Shown here piece by piece: positions 1-6,945 of a stretch of 64,000 nt of DNA (position 1 is its first letter; every line of letters starts with the position of its first letter). Where the stretch lies: NCBI GenBank assembly GCA_047600805.1, contig JASGKG010000001.1:1178001-1242000 (forward strand), written 5' to 3'. Under the pieces are notes generated by a model. That model made no database searches. It saw only the letters and a program-made list of their open reading frames with translations, and was not told where the DNA came from. The DNA comes from JADKHC01 sp047600805. GTDB lineage: Bacteria; Verrucomicrobiota; Verrucomicrobiia; Opitutales; Opitutaceae. The position numbers and the translations under genes are program-made.

Positions 1-80
1 GGAATCATCGGTCGGGCCATGGCTCGGTAGGTCTTCTCAGAGACCGCGACGGGGCCGGGGATAAAGAGCTTGTAGCTCAC
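1..80 (-). CDS. Class-V aminotransferase (alanine-glyoxylate / serine-pyruvate type), N-terminal fragment
   Basis: Only the first 26 codons are inside the window, read leftward from a GTG at 80-78. The translation begins MSYKLFIPGPVAVSEKTY and continues with RAMARPMI. The K-L-F-I-P-G-P-V segment followed by an M-x-x-P-M-I element is typical of the N-terminus of PLP-dependent serine-pyruvate / alanine-glyoxylate aminotransferases and SerC-like class-V enzymes. The frame stays open upstream without an ATG, so the GTG start is the best but not the only choice. The catalytic lysine lies outside the window, so substrate specificity cannot be judged. It is co-directional with panD, 231 bp upstream. 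Confidence 0.6.
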   Translation of the reverse strand, partial: MSYKLFIPGPVAVSEKTYRAMARPMI

Positions 81-91
81 GAAGGGTGGGA

Positions 92-301
92 GGGTTTTAA
101 TCTGGAACGCTGGAACTCGGGAACGGAAGGTCGCAGGCGGCCTTTTGGACAAAGTCAACAGAATGGGACAAAATCAGAAGCGGTCGCTGGGGCAGACTGT
201 GCGTTTCGTATGATCGAACGAAGACCGGTTTAGTTCGTTCAGCTCTCATCTCATCAAAGGCGATCTGGTTTTCCCAGAGTTCCTGAGTTCCAGATTAACC
301 C
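92..301. repeat. Short imperfect inverted-repeat element (MITE- or REP-like)
   Basis: The gap between panD and the aminotransferase is bounded by inverted arms. The left arm (92-124) reads GGGTTTTAATCTGGAAC, then an extra GCTGGAAC, then TCGGGAAC. The reverse complement of the right arm (279-301) reads GGGTTAATCTGGAAC followed by TCAGGAAC. The arms match over about 23 positions once the 8-bp tandem insertion and a 2-bp T difference are allowed for. A second perfect 7-bp inverted repeat, GAACGAA (216-222) and TTCGTTC (234-240), forms a hairpin near the middle. No coding sequence lies inside. The layout fits a small non-autonomous element, or a long terminator-like structure after panD. Confidence 0.5.
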
Positions 302-311
302 AGACAGCGGC

Positions 312-677
312 TTACTTCTTGGAAACTTTGATGACCTTGCGATTGCCGTCGCCGAGGACGAGCACGCGCGGTTCCCAGTTCACAGCTTCTTTTTCATCCA
401 CGACCGCGAAGTTCATGATCGTGAGAAGGTCGCCCTTTTTGCCGAGAAGCGCGGTGGCGCCGTTGAGGGAAATCGTTTTTGAGCCGGCGGGAGCAGCGAT
501 GGCGTAGGTCTCGAAGCGCTCGCCATTAGCCATATTGCCAATGAGAATGCGTTCGTATTGGCGGAGGCCGACCATCACCATGAACTCGGCGTCGATGGCG
601 AGGCTGCCTTCGTAATTGAGGCTTTGATCGGTCACCTCGGCTCGATGAATCTTCGACTTGAGTAGATTGAGTTGCAT
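312..677 (-). CDS. panD: Aspartate 1-decarboxylase PanD
   Basis: This 121-residue protein is the pyruvoyl-dependent enzyme that decarboxylates L-aspartate to beta-alanine for pantothenate and coenzyme A synthesis in the cytoplasm. The self-processing site Gly24-Ser25 is present in the motif YEGS, and Lys9, Arg54 and Tyr58 occupy the positions known from Escherichia coli PanD. The NGE-R-F-x-T-Y-A-I-A-A stretch and the later S-L-N-G-A-T-A segment are characteristic. Length is close to the usual 115-130 residues. The ATG at 677 begins a sequence that aligns with the family from residue 1. It is divergent from lpxK with a 73-bp gap. No PanM-like maturation factor is seen nearby. Confidence 0.95.
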   Translation of the reverse strand: MQLNLLKSKIHRAEVTDQSLNYEGSLAIDAEFMVMVGLRQYERILIGNMANGERFETYAIAAPAGSKTISLNGATALLGKKGDLLTIMNFAVVDEKEAVNWEPRVLVLGDGNRKVIKVSKK

Positions 678-750
678 GACGTGGCAATCGGCGTGATAGA
701 ACCTGACAACACACCGCGATTCGTCGCCATCGTCAACTCTTCAATCCCGC

Positions 751-1977
751 ATGTCGTCCTGGCTTCAGAAGAAAATTAACACGTTTGGTCAGTTCTACGT
801 CGACGTGGTTTTTGGGCGAGGCGAGGGCGTGCGTGCGACGTTATTTGCGGGCCTCTTGCAGGGAGCGTCGCATCTTTATAGCGGCATCGTTCAGACGCGC
901 TATTGGCTTTATCAGAACAGAATATTTCACGATCAACACCTTGGCTGCCTTGTCGTGGTGGTGGGGAACTTGACGTGGGGCGGAACGGGCAAGACGCCGG
1001 TCGTCGAAAAATTCGCGCGGGCTCTGCGTGACCGCGGCCGAAAAGTCGCGATTCTCAGCCGCGGTTACAAAAGCAAATCCCTGCCTCTTTGGAAAAAGAG
1101 CCTGAACTGGATCACTCACGCGAGCGAACCGCCGCCGAAGGTGGTCAGCGACGGTGAGCGCGTGTTGCTCAATTCGGAGGAGGCGGGCGACGAGCCCTTC
1201 ATGCTCGCGCGCAATCTCCCTGGCGTGATCGTGCTGGTCGATAAGAACCGCGTGAAATCCGGTGCGTATGCGATCAAGAAGTTTGGATGCGACACCTTGA
1301 TCCTCGACGATGGTTTTCAATACCTTCCGCTCAAAGGCAGGCTGAACCTTTTGCTCGTCGACAAAACCAATCCGTTTGGCAACGGCTTCGTCCTTCCGCG
1401 CGGCATTTTGCGCGAGCCGATCAAGGACCTTAAGCGCGCGAGCTACGTTTTTCTAACCAAGTCCAATGGCCAACGCGACGCCGAGCTCGAGGACCTCATT
1501 CACTCGCACAATCCAGGCGTGGATATTATCGAATGTGCGCACAAGCCGCAGTATTTGCAGCGCTTTGACAGCGATGAACGGTTGCCATTGACAGCTTTGA
1601 AAGGCCGCAGGGTAGGAGCGTTCAGCGGCATCGCGACGCCGGAGAGCTTCGAAAAATTCCTAAAGGACCTCGGCGCGACGCTGAGCTACACAAAACGGTT
1701 TCTCGATCACTACCGTTTTACCTACGAGGACATCGTTGGGATTTTCAGCGAAGCTTTGGCGGAACGCGTGGATTTTATTGTGACCACGGAGAAAGACGCG
1801 GTGCGTTTGCCCGACCACCTGCCGTGCCCCGTGCTGCTTTATTATCTGCGGCTGGAGATCGATATTATCCGTGGCGCGCCCGACTTCGACGAAGCGGTCA
1901 GCCGGATTTGTTTCTCCACGCTGCCACCGAGCACGGCGCCTTTCCCACTTGCCGCGGACGAGCGGAAGAAGGAATAG
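751..1977 (+). CDS. lpxK: Tetraacyldisaccharide 4'-kinase LpxK
   Basis: LpxK phosphorylates the 4' position of the lipid A disaccharide at the inner face of the inner membrane. The protein (408 residues) has the Walker A segment GNLTWGGTGKT at residues 72-82, preceded by a hydrophobic strand. Further on come the family motifs LSRGYKSK, DDGFQYLPLKGRL and NPFGNGFVLPRGILREP, and a C-terminal part with F-L-D-H-Y-R-F and TTEKDAVRLP. The N-terminal 60 residues hold the amphipathic membrane-associating segment usual in LpxK. Length is slightly above the roughly 330-residue enterobacterial form. Its presence shows that the organism makes lipid A. It is followed after 12 bp by a co-directional peptidase gene. 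Confidence 0.95.
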   Translation: MSSWLQKKINTFGQFYVDVVFGRGEGVRATLFAGLLQGASHLYSGIVQTRYWLYQNRIFHDQHLGCLVVVVGNLTWGGTGKTPVVEKFARALRDRGRKVAILSRGYKSKSLPLWKKSLNWITHASEPPPKVVSDGERVLLNSEEAGDEPFMLARNLPGVIVLVDKNRVKSGAYAIKKFGCDTLILDDGFQYLPLKGRLNLLLVDKTNPFGNGFVLPRGILREPIKDLKRASYVFLTKSNGQRDAELEDLIHSHNPGVDIIECAHKPQYLQRFDSDERLPLTALKGRRVGAFSGIATPESFEKFLKDLGATLSYTKRFLDHYRFTYEDIVGIFSEALAERVDFIVTTEKDAVRLPDHLPCPVLLYYLRLEIDIIRGAPDFDEAVSRICFSTLPPSTAPFPLAADERKKE

Positions 1978-1989
1978 TTTCTGACATTC

Positions 1990-3114
1990 ATGATTATTGA
2001 TCCTCGTTTTAGCGAACTGGCGGAGGGACTGACGTCCTTTTCCACCGCACTCAAAAAAGGTGAACGCGTTTTGATCGATGCCTTCGATGTGCCGGATGCG
2101 ATGGTCATTGCGTTGATCCGCGCCGCGCGCAAACGCGGAGCGCACCCCAGCATAAACATTCATCGCGCCCGGGTGACGCGTGAACTGACGTTGGGCGCGA
2201 CGGAAGAGCAATACGGCCCGCACGCTGAGATCGAGCTGCAGCGTATGCAAAAAATGGATGCGTACATCGCGCTCCGCGGCTCGGACAATATTTTTGAAGC
2301 ATCTGACATTCCGCCGGAGCGCGTGCAGTTGGTCAGCCGGTTGATGAAGCCGGTCCTTGATCATCGCGTGGGAAAAACAAAGTGGGTCGTCCTCCGCTGG
2401 CCGACGCCTTCGATGGCGCAGCAAGCGGGACTGAGCACGGAACGGTTTGAGGATTTTTACTTCCAGGTCTGCACGCTGGATTACTCACGCATGGTGCCGG
2501 GAATGAAAGCGCTGGCCGACCTCATGGAGGCGACGGATCGCGTCCACATCAAAGGCCCGGGCACTGACCTGCGGTTCTCGATCAAAGGCATCGGCGCGCA
2601 GCCGTGCGGCGGTTTGCGCAACATTCCCGACGGCGAGGTTTTTTCCTGCCCTGTGAAGGATAGCGTCGAAGGTTACGTGCAGTACAACGCGCCCACGGTT
2701 TATCTCGGACAATCGTTCGACAACATCCGGCTCGGCTTCAAACTGGGACGTATTGTCGAAGCGACGTCGAACAACACGAAACGCCTAAACGAAATTCTCG
2801 ATAGCGACGACGGCGCGCGTTACATCGGCGAGTTCGCCTTGGGCTTCAACCCGCACATCCTCGATCCGATGCGCGACATCCTGTTCGATGAAAAAATCGC
2901 GGGCTCGTTCCACTTTACGCCGGGGCAAGCCTACGAAGACGTCGGCAATGGCAACAAATCTCAAGTTCACTGGGACATGGTCTGCATTCAGCGCCCCGAA
3001 TACGGTGGCGGTGAGATTTGGTTCGACGACAAGCTGATTCGTAAAGACGGCCTGTTCGTGCCGAAGGCACTGCACAAGTTGAATCCGGAATATCTGCTCG
3101 GAACAGCCAAATAA
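1990..3114 (+). CDS. M29-family metalloaminopeptidase
   Basis: The 374-residue protein resembles the thermophilic-type aminopeptidases (AmpS/PepS, MEROPS M29), cytoplasmic metal-dependent enzymes that remove N-terminal residues from peptides. The N-terminal Rossmann-like half contains VIALIRAARKRGAHP. The C-terminal half carries the metal-binding region, seen in GTDLRFSIKG, DGEVFSCPV, FALGFNP and the late HFTPGQAYEDVGNGNKSQVH segment followed by W-D-M, where M29 enzymes place metal and catalytic residues. No signal peptide is present. The gene starts 12 bp after lpxK and is probably co-transcribed with it. Family assignment is solid; substrate preference is unknown. Confidence 0.85.
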   Translation: MIIDPRFSELAEGLTSFSTALKKGERVLIDAFDVPDAMVIALIRAARKRGAHPSINIHRARVTRELTLGATEEQYGPHAEIELQRMQKMDAYIALRGSDNIFEASDIPPERVQLVSRLMKPVLDHRVGKTKWVVLRWPTPSMAQQAGLSTERFEDFYFQVCTLDYSRMVPGMKALADLMEATDRVHIKGPGTDLRFSIKGIGAQPCGGLRNIPDGEVFSCPVKDSVEGYVQYNAPTVYLGQSFDNIRLGFKLGRIVEATSNNTKRLNEILDSDDGARYIGEFALGFNPHILDPMRDILFDEKIAGSFHFTPGQAYEDVGNGNKSQVHWDMVCIQRPEYGGGEIWFDDKLIRKDGLFVPKALHKLNPEYLLGTAK

Positions 3115-3195
3115 CAAAAACAGAAAAAGGGAGGGCTTAAGTTGTTGTGCGGTTCGCTCGCATAAAGCGAAACGCGTGACAGCGGGAGCGGCTAA

Positions 3196-4188
3196 ATGAC
3201 CACCGCCAAACAAGCGCTGCGCAGTTTCATCAAAGCACTGCCGAAAACGGAAACGCACCTTCATATCGAAGGAGCTTTGCCTTACGAGCTTTTGCACGGC
3301 TGGCAGCCAGGGCGTTTTCCGACCACGCCGCCTTTCCGGGCGACAAGCTACCGCTTCGCGAATTTTCCCGCGTTCGACGAGATTCTCTTGGGACACGCTT
3401 TGCCTTGGTTCACGTCGTTGGAGCGGTATCACCAGGCGGCGAAAGCAATCTTTGCGCGCCATCTCACGCAAAACGTTCGGTACGTCGAAACCAGTTTCCA
3501 CCTACCAATTGCCGGTTTCATCGGCGTGCCCGGCCGCGAAATCATTGCGGCGATTCGTTCGGCCGTGCCAAAGGGTTTGGAAGTGCGGATATTCGCCGGA
3601 ATGTTGCGAACCGATTACCATGGTGACTTGTGTGAGGTGATCGACGATCTCGTGAATTGGGACGAACTGGCAGGTGTGGATCTGCACGGCTTCGAGCAAA
3701 CACCGACGGAGCCGTGGACAGCGAAGGTCTGGGCCAAACTGCGTGCCGCCGGTAAAATCACAAAGGCCCACGCAGGCGAGTTCGACGGGCCCGCACGAGT
3801 ACGCGAAGCGATCGAACAACTCGGGTCCAACCGTATCCAGCACGGGGTGCGCGCGATTGAAGACCCGGCGGTCGTCGCGTTGGTAAAAGAAAAGGACGTC
3901 ACCTTGGACGTGTGTCCGATCAGCAATGTAAAGCTGGGGCTTTATCCATCGCTGAAGGATCATCCGCTGCGAGCGCTGATGAATGCGGGAATTCGCTGCA
4001 CGGTGAGTACCGACGATCCTTTGGTTTTTGGAAATACGTTGTGCGACGAATATCTCGCGCTGGCGGCGGAGGCGGGATTCTCGAAAAACGAACTAGCACA
4101 GGTGGCCAGAAACGGTTGGGCTGTGGCTGACGTGCCGCCGTTGGAGCGCCAGAAAGCGCTGGCGGCTATCGATAAGCTCGTGGCTTAG
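3196..4188 (+). CDS. Adenosine deaminase-family purine deaminase
   Basis: This 330-residue protein has the amidohydrolase-superfamily signature of adenosine deaminases: the zinc-binding TETHLHIEGAL near residue 17, HAGEFDGP with the catalytic Glu, RIQHGVRA with the third zinc His, and STDDPLVFG with the metal-binding Asp pair. The family deaminates adenosine or related purines such as 6-aminodeoxyfutalosine; the sequence alone does not settle which. The protein is cytoplasmic. The 81-bp gap upstream ends in a purine-rich GGGAGCGG about 8 bp before the ATG, a plausible ribosome-binding site. If the organism makes menaquinone by the futalosine route, aminofutalosine deaminase would be the main alternative function. 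Confidence 0.85.
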   Translation: MTTAKQALRSFIKALPKTETHLHIEGALPYELLHGWQPGRFPTTPPFRATSYRFANFPAFDEILLGHALPWFTSLERYHQAAKAIFARHLTQNVRYVETSFHLPIAGFIGVPGREIIAAIRSAVPKGLEVRIFAGMLRTDYHGDLCEVIDDLVNWDELAGVDLHGFEQTPTEPWTAKVWAKLRAAGKITKAHAGEFDGPARVREAIEQLGSNRIQHGVRAIEDPAVVALVKEKDVTLDVCPISNVKLGLYPSLKDHPLRALMNAGIRCTVSTDDPLVFGNTLCDEYLALAAEAGFSKNELAQVARNGWAVADVPPLERQKALAAIDKLVA

Positions 4189-4200
4189 GCCACAAGGCAT

Positions 4201-4223
4201 TGGAAAAGATCTGATTTTTTCCA
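4201..4223 (+). terminator. Weak terminator-like hairpin after the deaminase gene
   Basis: The segment TGGAAAA (4201-4207) pairs with TTTTCCA (4217-4223) around a short loop, and the 3' side is part of a six-T run. It lies 13 bp after the deaminase stop codon and ahead of the next gene. The stem is AT-rich, so termination strength is doubtful. Confidence 0.3.
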
Positions 4224-4298
4224 TGCCCGCATATTTCTGTCGCCGAACCCTCTTGAGGCTCTAGGCTGCGACGGTTCAGTTTAACCAGAATCAACGTT

Positions 4299-5966
4299 AT
4301 GTTCTCTCTATTCCTTGGTTCGTTGCTTGTTTTCGCGGGAATCATCGCAGTCGTAGTGCGCATGTCCTCGCAATCGGCGGTTACACGGGCCTCGGCGAGC
4401 ACGCTTGCAATCGTGCTGGTCCTGGCTGGCGCAGGAATTTTCATTTTAGCGTCTGCGGTGAATATCTCGTCAGACCAGACTGGCGTCGTGATCAAGACTC
4501 TGGGCTCGGATCTGCCGGCTGGCCGCATTGTCGCGGTGAACGGTGAAAAAGGTCCGCAAGCGAGGGTTCTAGGACCCGGCTGGCACTTTGGCTACTGGCC
4601 CTGGGCGTACGAGGTCGAGAAGGTCGACACCGTCATGGTGCCGACGGGCCAGATTGGCGTGGTCATGGCGTTGGATGGAAAGGTGCTTCCGAACGGTTCG
4701 GTTTTCGCGCAAGCTTGGAAGTCGGCTGACGATATGCTGGATGCGACCAAGTTTCTAACGGATGGTGCGGGTTTTCGTGGTCCGCAGCTGACGATTTTGA
4801 CGCCTGGCAATTACCGCATTAATCCGCGGCTCTTCAAAGTGGAACTGCGGCCTGTGACGTTGGTCGCGGCCGGCGAAGTGGCCGTGGTGAAGGCAAATGC
4901 CGGGGACGTTTATGCCGGCACCGATAAAATCACGGTTAACGGCGTCGATATTGTGCCTCAGGGAAATCGCGGGATTTGGCGCACGCCACTGTTGCCGGGC
5001 GCGTACAACCTGCATCCGGAAGCGTTTCAGGTGATCAAGGTGAAAACCACCCAGCGCGTCTACACCTACCAACGTGTTGACCGAACCACCCAGTCGAATC
5101 CAACCTCGCGACGGGGAAACAGCCAGCACGGTCCGGATTATTCGATTAGTGTTCGTTCAAAAGATGGCTTTACCTTCCCGGTCGATGTGCGACTTTCACT
5201 CTCGGTAGCGGCAGAAAACGCACCTTATCTTGTGGCGCTGCTTGGCGATCCGGACCGGATCGTCAAAGACGACCAAGAAGACGAGGAGCTGGAGATTTTG
5301 GAGGCGCGCTTGGTTTTGCCGACAGCCCGTGCTGCGTTGCGCAACGTCGCGGAAACGCTCGGCGCACTCGAGTACGTCGCCAGTCGCAGTCGTGTGGAAT
5401 CGATGACCGCCAAACTTGTCGAAAGTGAGTTTAAGCCGTACCGGCTGACGTTTCTCGGCGCGTTCATTGGTGCGATCGGCTTGGATGCCACGGAAGCGGG
5501 ACAGAAACTGCTGCTGACTCAAACCGACAAAGAAGTCGCCAGCAACCAGCGGGCGACTTACCAGCAGCAACAGCAGGCCGAAGTGGCGCGCCAGCAATTT
5601 ATTCGTTCAAGAGAAGAGGCGGATCAACAGAAGCAGCTTGTTGAAGCCGAGTTCGCGGTGAAAACTGCCGCTGAGCGGGCGAAGGCGCAGATCGAGACCG
5701 CCAAAGGCGAGGGTGAGCGCATCCGCATTACCGCCGAAGCCCGCAAGCAAAGCTATGATTTGCTTGCGGCGGCGATCGGAAAGGACGGAGTGACACTGCT
5801 TGAAAGCCTGCGGCTCGTTCAGGAAGGGAATATACGAATCACTCCGGACATCTTGGTTCAAGGTGGCGGTTCGGACCATGGCCTGACGGATGCGCTCTCG
5901 GCAACGATCCTCCGCCAGCAAGGCCAGTCCAAACCTGCTCCGGCAACCACCGGAACAAATAAATAA
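4299..5966 (+). CDS. Flotillin-like SPFH (band 7) membrane protein
   Basis: The 555-residue protein begins with two hydrophobic segments (about residues 3-20 and 34-52). These are followed by an SPFH domain, recognisable by the D-Q-T-G-V-V-I entry and a long beta-rich region to about residue 400. After that comes a glutamine- and glutamate-rich coiled coil (about 405-490) with QQQQQAEVARQQF and KAQIETAKGEGERIRI, the usual C-terminal architecture of flotillins. Such proteins form oligomers in membrane microdomains and are thought to scaffold complexes; no enzymatic activity is expected. No NfeD partner gene is adjacent. The next gene starts 16 bp after its stop. The cellular role here is unknown. 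Confidence 0.85.
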   Translation: MFSLFLGSLLVFAGIIAVVVRMSSQSAVTRASASTLAIVLVLAGAGIFILASAVNISSDQTGVVIKTLGSDLPAGRIVAVNGEKGPQARVLGPGWHFGYWPWAYEVEKVDTVMVPTGQIGVVMALDGKVLPNGSVFAQAWKSADDMLDATKFLTDGAGFRGPQLTILTPGNYRINPRLFKVELRPVTLVAAGEVAVVKANAGDVYAGTDKITVNGVDIVPQGNRGIWRTPLLPGAYNLHPEAFQVIKVKTTQRVYTYQRVDRTTQSNPTSRRGNSQHGPDYSISVRSKDGFTFPVDVRLSLSVAAENAPYLVALLGDPDRIVKDDQEDEELEILEARLVLPTARAALRNVAETLGALEYVASRSRVESMTAKLVESEFKPYRLTFLGAFIGAIGLDATEAGQKLLLTQTDKEVASNQRATYQQQQQAEVARQQFIRSREEADQQKQLVEAEFAVKTAAERAKAQIETAKGEGERIRITAEARKQSYDLLAAAIGKDGVTLLESLRLVQEGNIRITPDILVQGGGSDHGLTDALSATILRQQGQSKPAPATTGTNK

Positions 5967-5982
5967 ATCCAACTTACGCGCA

Positions 5983-6945
5983 ATGGCCGAAATCGTTACG
6001 TATACCGTTCGGGAAGGAGTGCGCCGCGCTCGTGCTGACAAAGTGCTTGCGATGGCGTTTCCTGAGCACAGCCGCGTTGCCATTCAACGTGCTTTTGACG
6101 CTGGGCTAGTCTTGTTGGCAGGGCGTAGCATCAAGCGAAATGCTTCGTTATCCGCGGGCGACGTAGTGGAATTTTCCCTACCAGAGACAAAACCGTCGGA
6201 GCTCAAGCCCGTCGACATCCCTCTCGACGTGCTGTTCGAGGACAAACATCTATTGGCGATCAACAAGCCGGCGGGAATGATCGTTCATCCGGGAGCCGGA
6301 ACGGGCGAGGATACTCTGGTCCACGCTTTGCTCGCCCATTGCGAAGGCGAGCTCAGTGGAATTGGCGGCGTAGAGCGTCCTGGAATCGTTCATCGCCTCG
6401 ATCGCGAAACGTCCGGCGTCATGCTCGTCGCGAAGAACGATGCGGCGCATCGCGGACTCTCCGAGCAGTTCTCGGAGCGCACGCTTGAAAAAGAGTATCT
6501 GGCCATTGTTTCGGGCGCACCCTCTCTTTTGAGCGGCGGCATTCGGAAACCCATTGGACGCAATCCAAGCCATCGGCACAAGATGGCTGTCGTCGAGGAA
6601 GGCGGTCGCGACGCTCATACCGACTGGGAGGTCGTGGAGAAGTTTGGATCAGTGGCGAGTTTGGTTCGCTGCATCATCCACACTGGGCGCACGCACCAAA
6701 TCCGCGTGCACATGAAGGCGCTCGGCCATATTCTACTCGGTGACGACGTCTATGGTTGGAAAAAGGACCCGCGGCTTCCGAAGCAGCCGGAGCGTGTGAT
6801 GCTGCACGCGGAACACCTCGTCGTGACGCATCCAATTACCGGCAAGGTGCTCGATTTGCGCGCGCCGCTGCCGAAAGATTTTAAACAGCTGATCGCTGCT
6901 CTGAAGAAAGCGGCTCTCAAAACTGCCTTGGCGCCGCGCCGCTAG
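5983..6945 (+). CDS. RluA-family 23S rRNA pseudouridine synthase (RluD-like)
   Basis: I take the ATG at 5983, giving 320 residues; the frame is open further upstream but would overlap the SPFH gene and add a non-homologous extension. The N-terminal part (about residues 10-65) is an S4-like RNA-binding domain. The catalytic domain follows with DKHLLAINKPAGMIVHPG and the RluA-class catalytic motif HRLDRETSGVMLVAKN, in which Asp140 is the nucleophile. HTGRTHQIRVHMKALGHILLGD is the second conserved block (each part seen in sequence). Enzymes of this layout isomerise uridines in helix 69 of 23S rRNA, though other RluA paralogues share the architecture. It converges on the sensor kinase gene, overlapping it by 4 bp. 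Confidence 0.9.
   Translation: MAEIVTYTVREGVRRARADKVLAMAFPEHSRVAIQRAFDAGLVLLAGRSIKRNASLSAGDVVEFSLPETKPSELKPVDIPLDVLFEDKHLLAINKPAGMIVHPGAGTGEDTLVHALLAHCEGELSGIGGVERPGIVHRLDRETSGVMLVAKNDAAHRGLSEQFSERTLEKEYLAIVSGAPSLLSGGIRKPIGRNPSHRHKMAVVEEGGRDAHTDWEVVEKFGSVASLVRCIIHTGRTHQIRVHMKALGHILLGDDVYGWKKDPRLPKQPERVMLHAEHLVVTHPITGKVLDLRAPLPKDFKQLIAALKKAALKTALAPRR

Noticed and set aside
5890..5982. Upstream start for the pseudouridine synthase
   Set aside because: It would overlap the SPFH gene; the ATG at 5983 aligns with the S4-domain N-terminus of the family.
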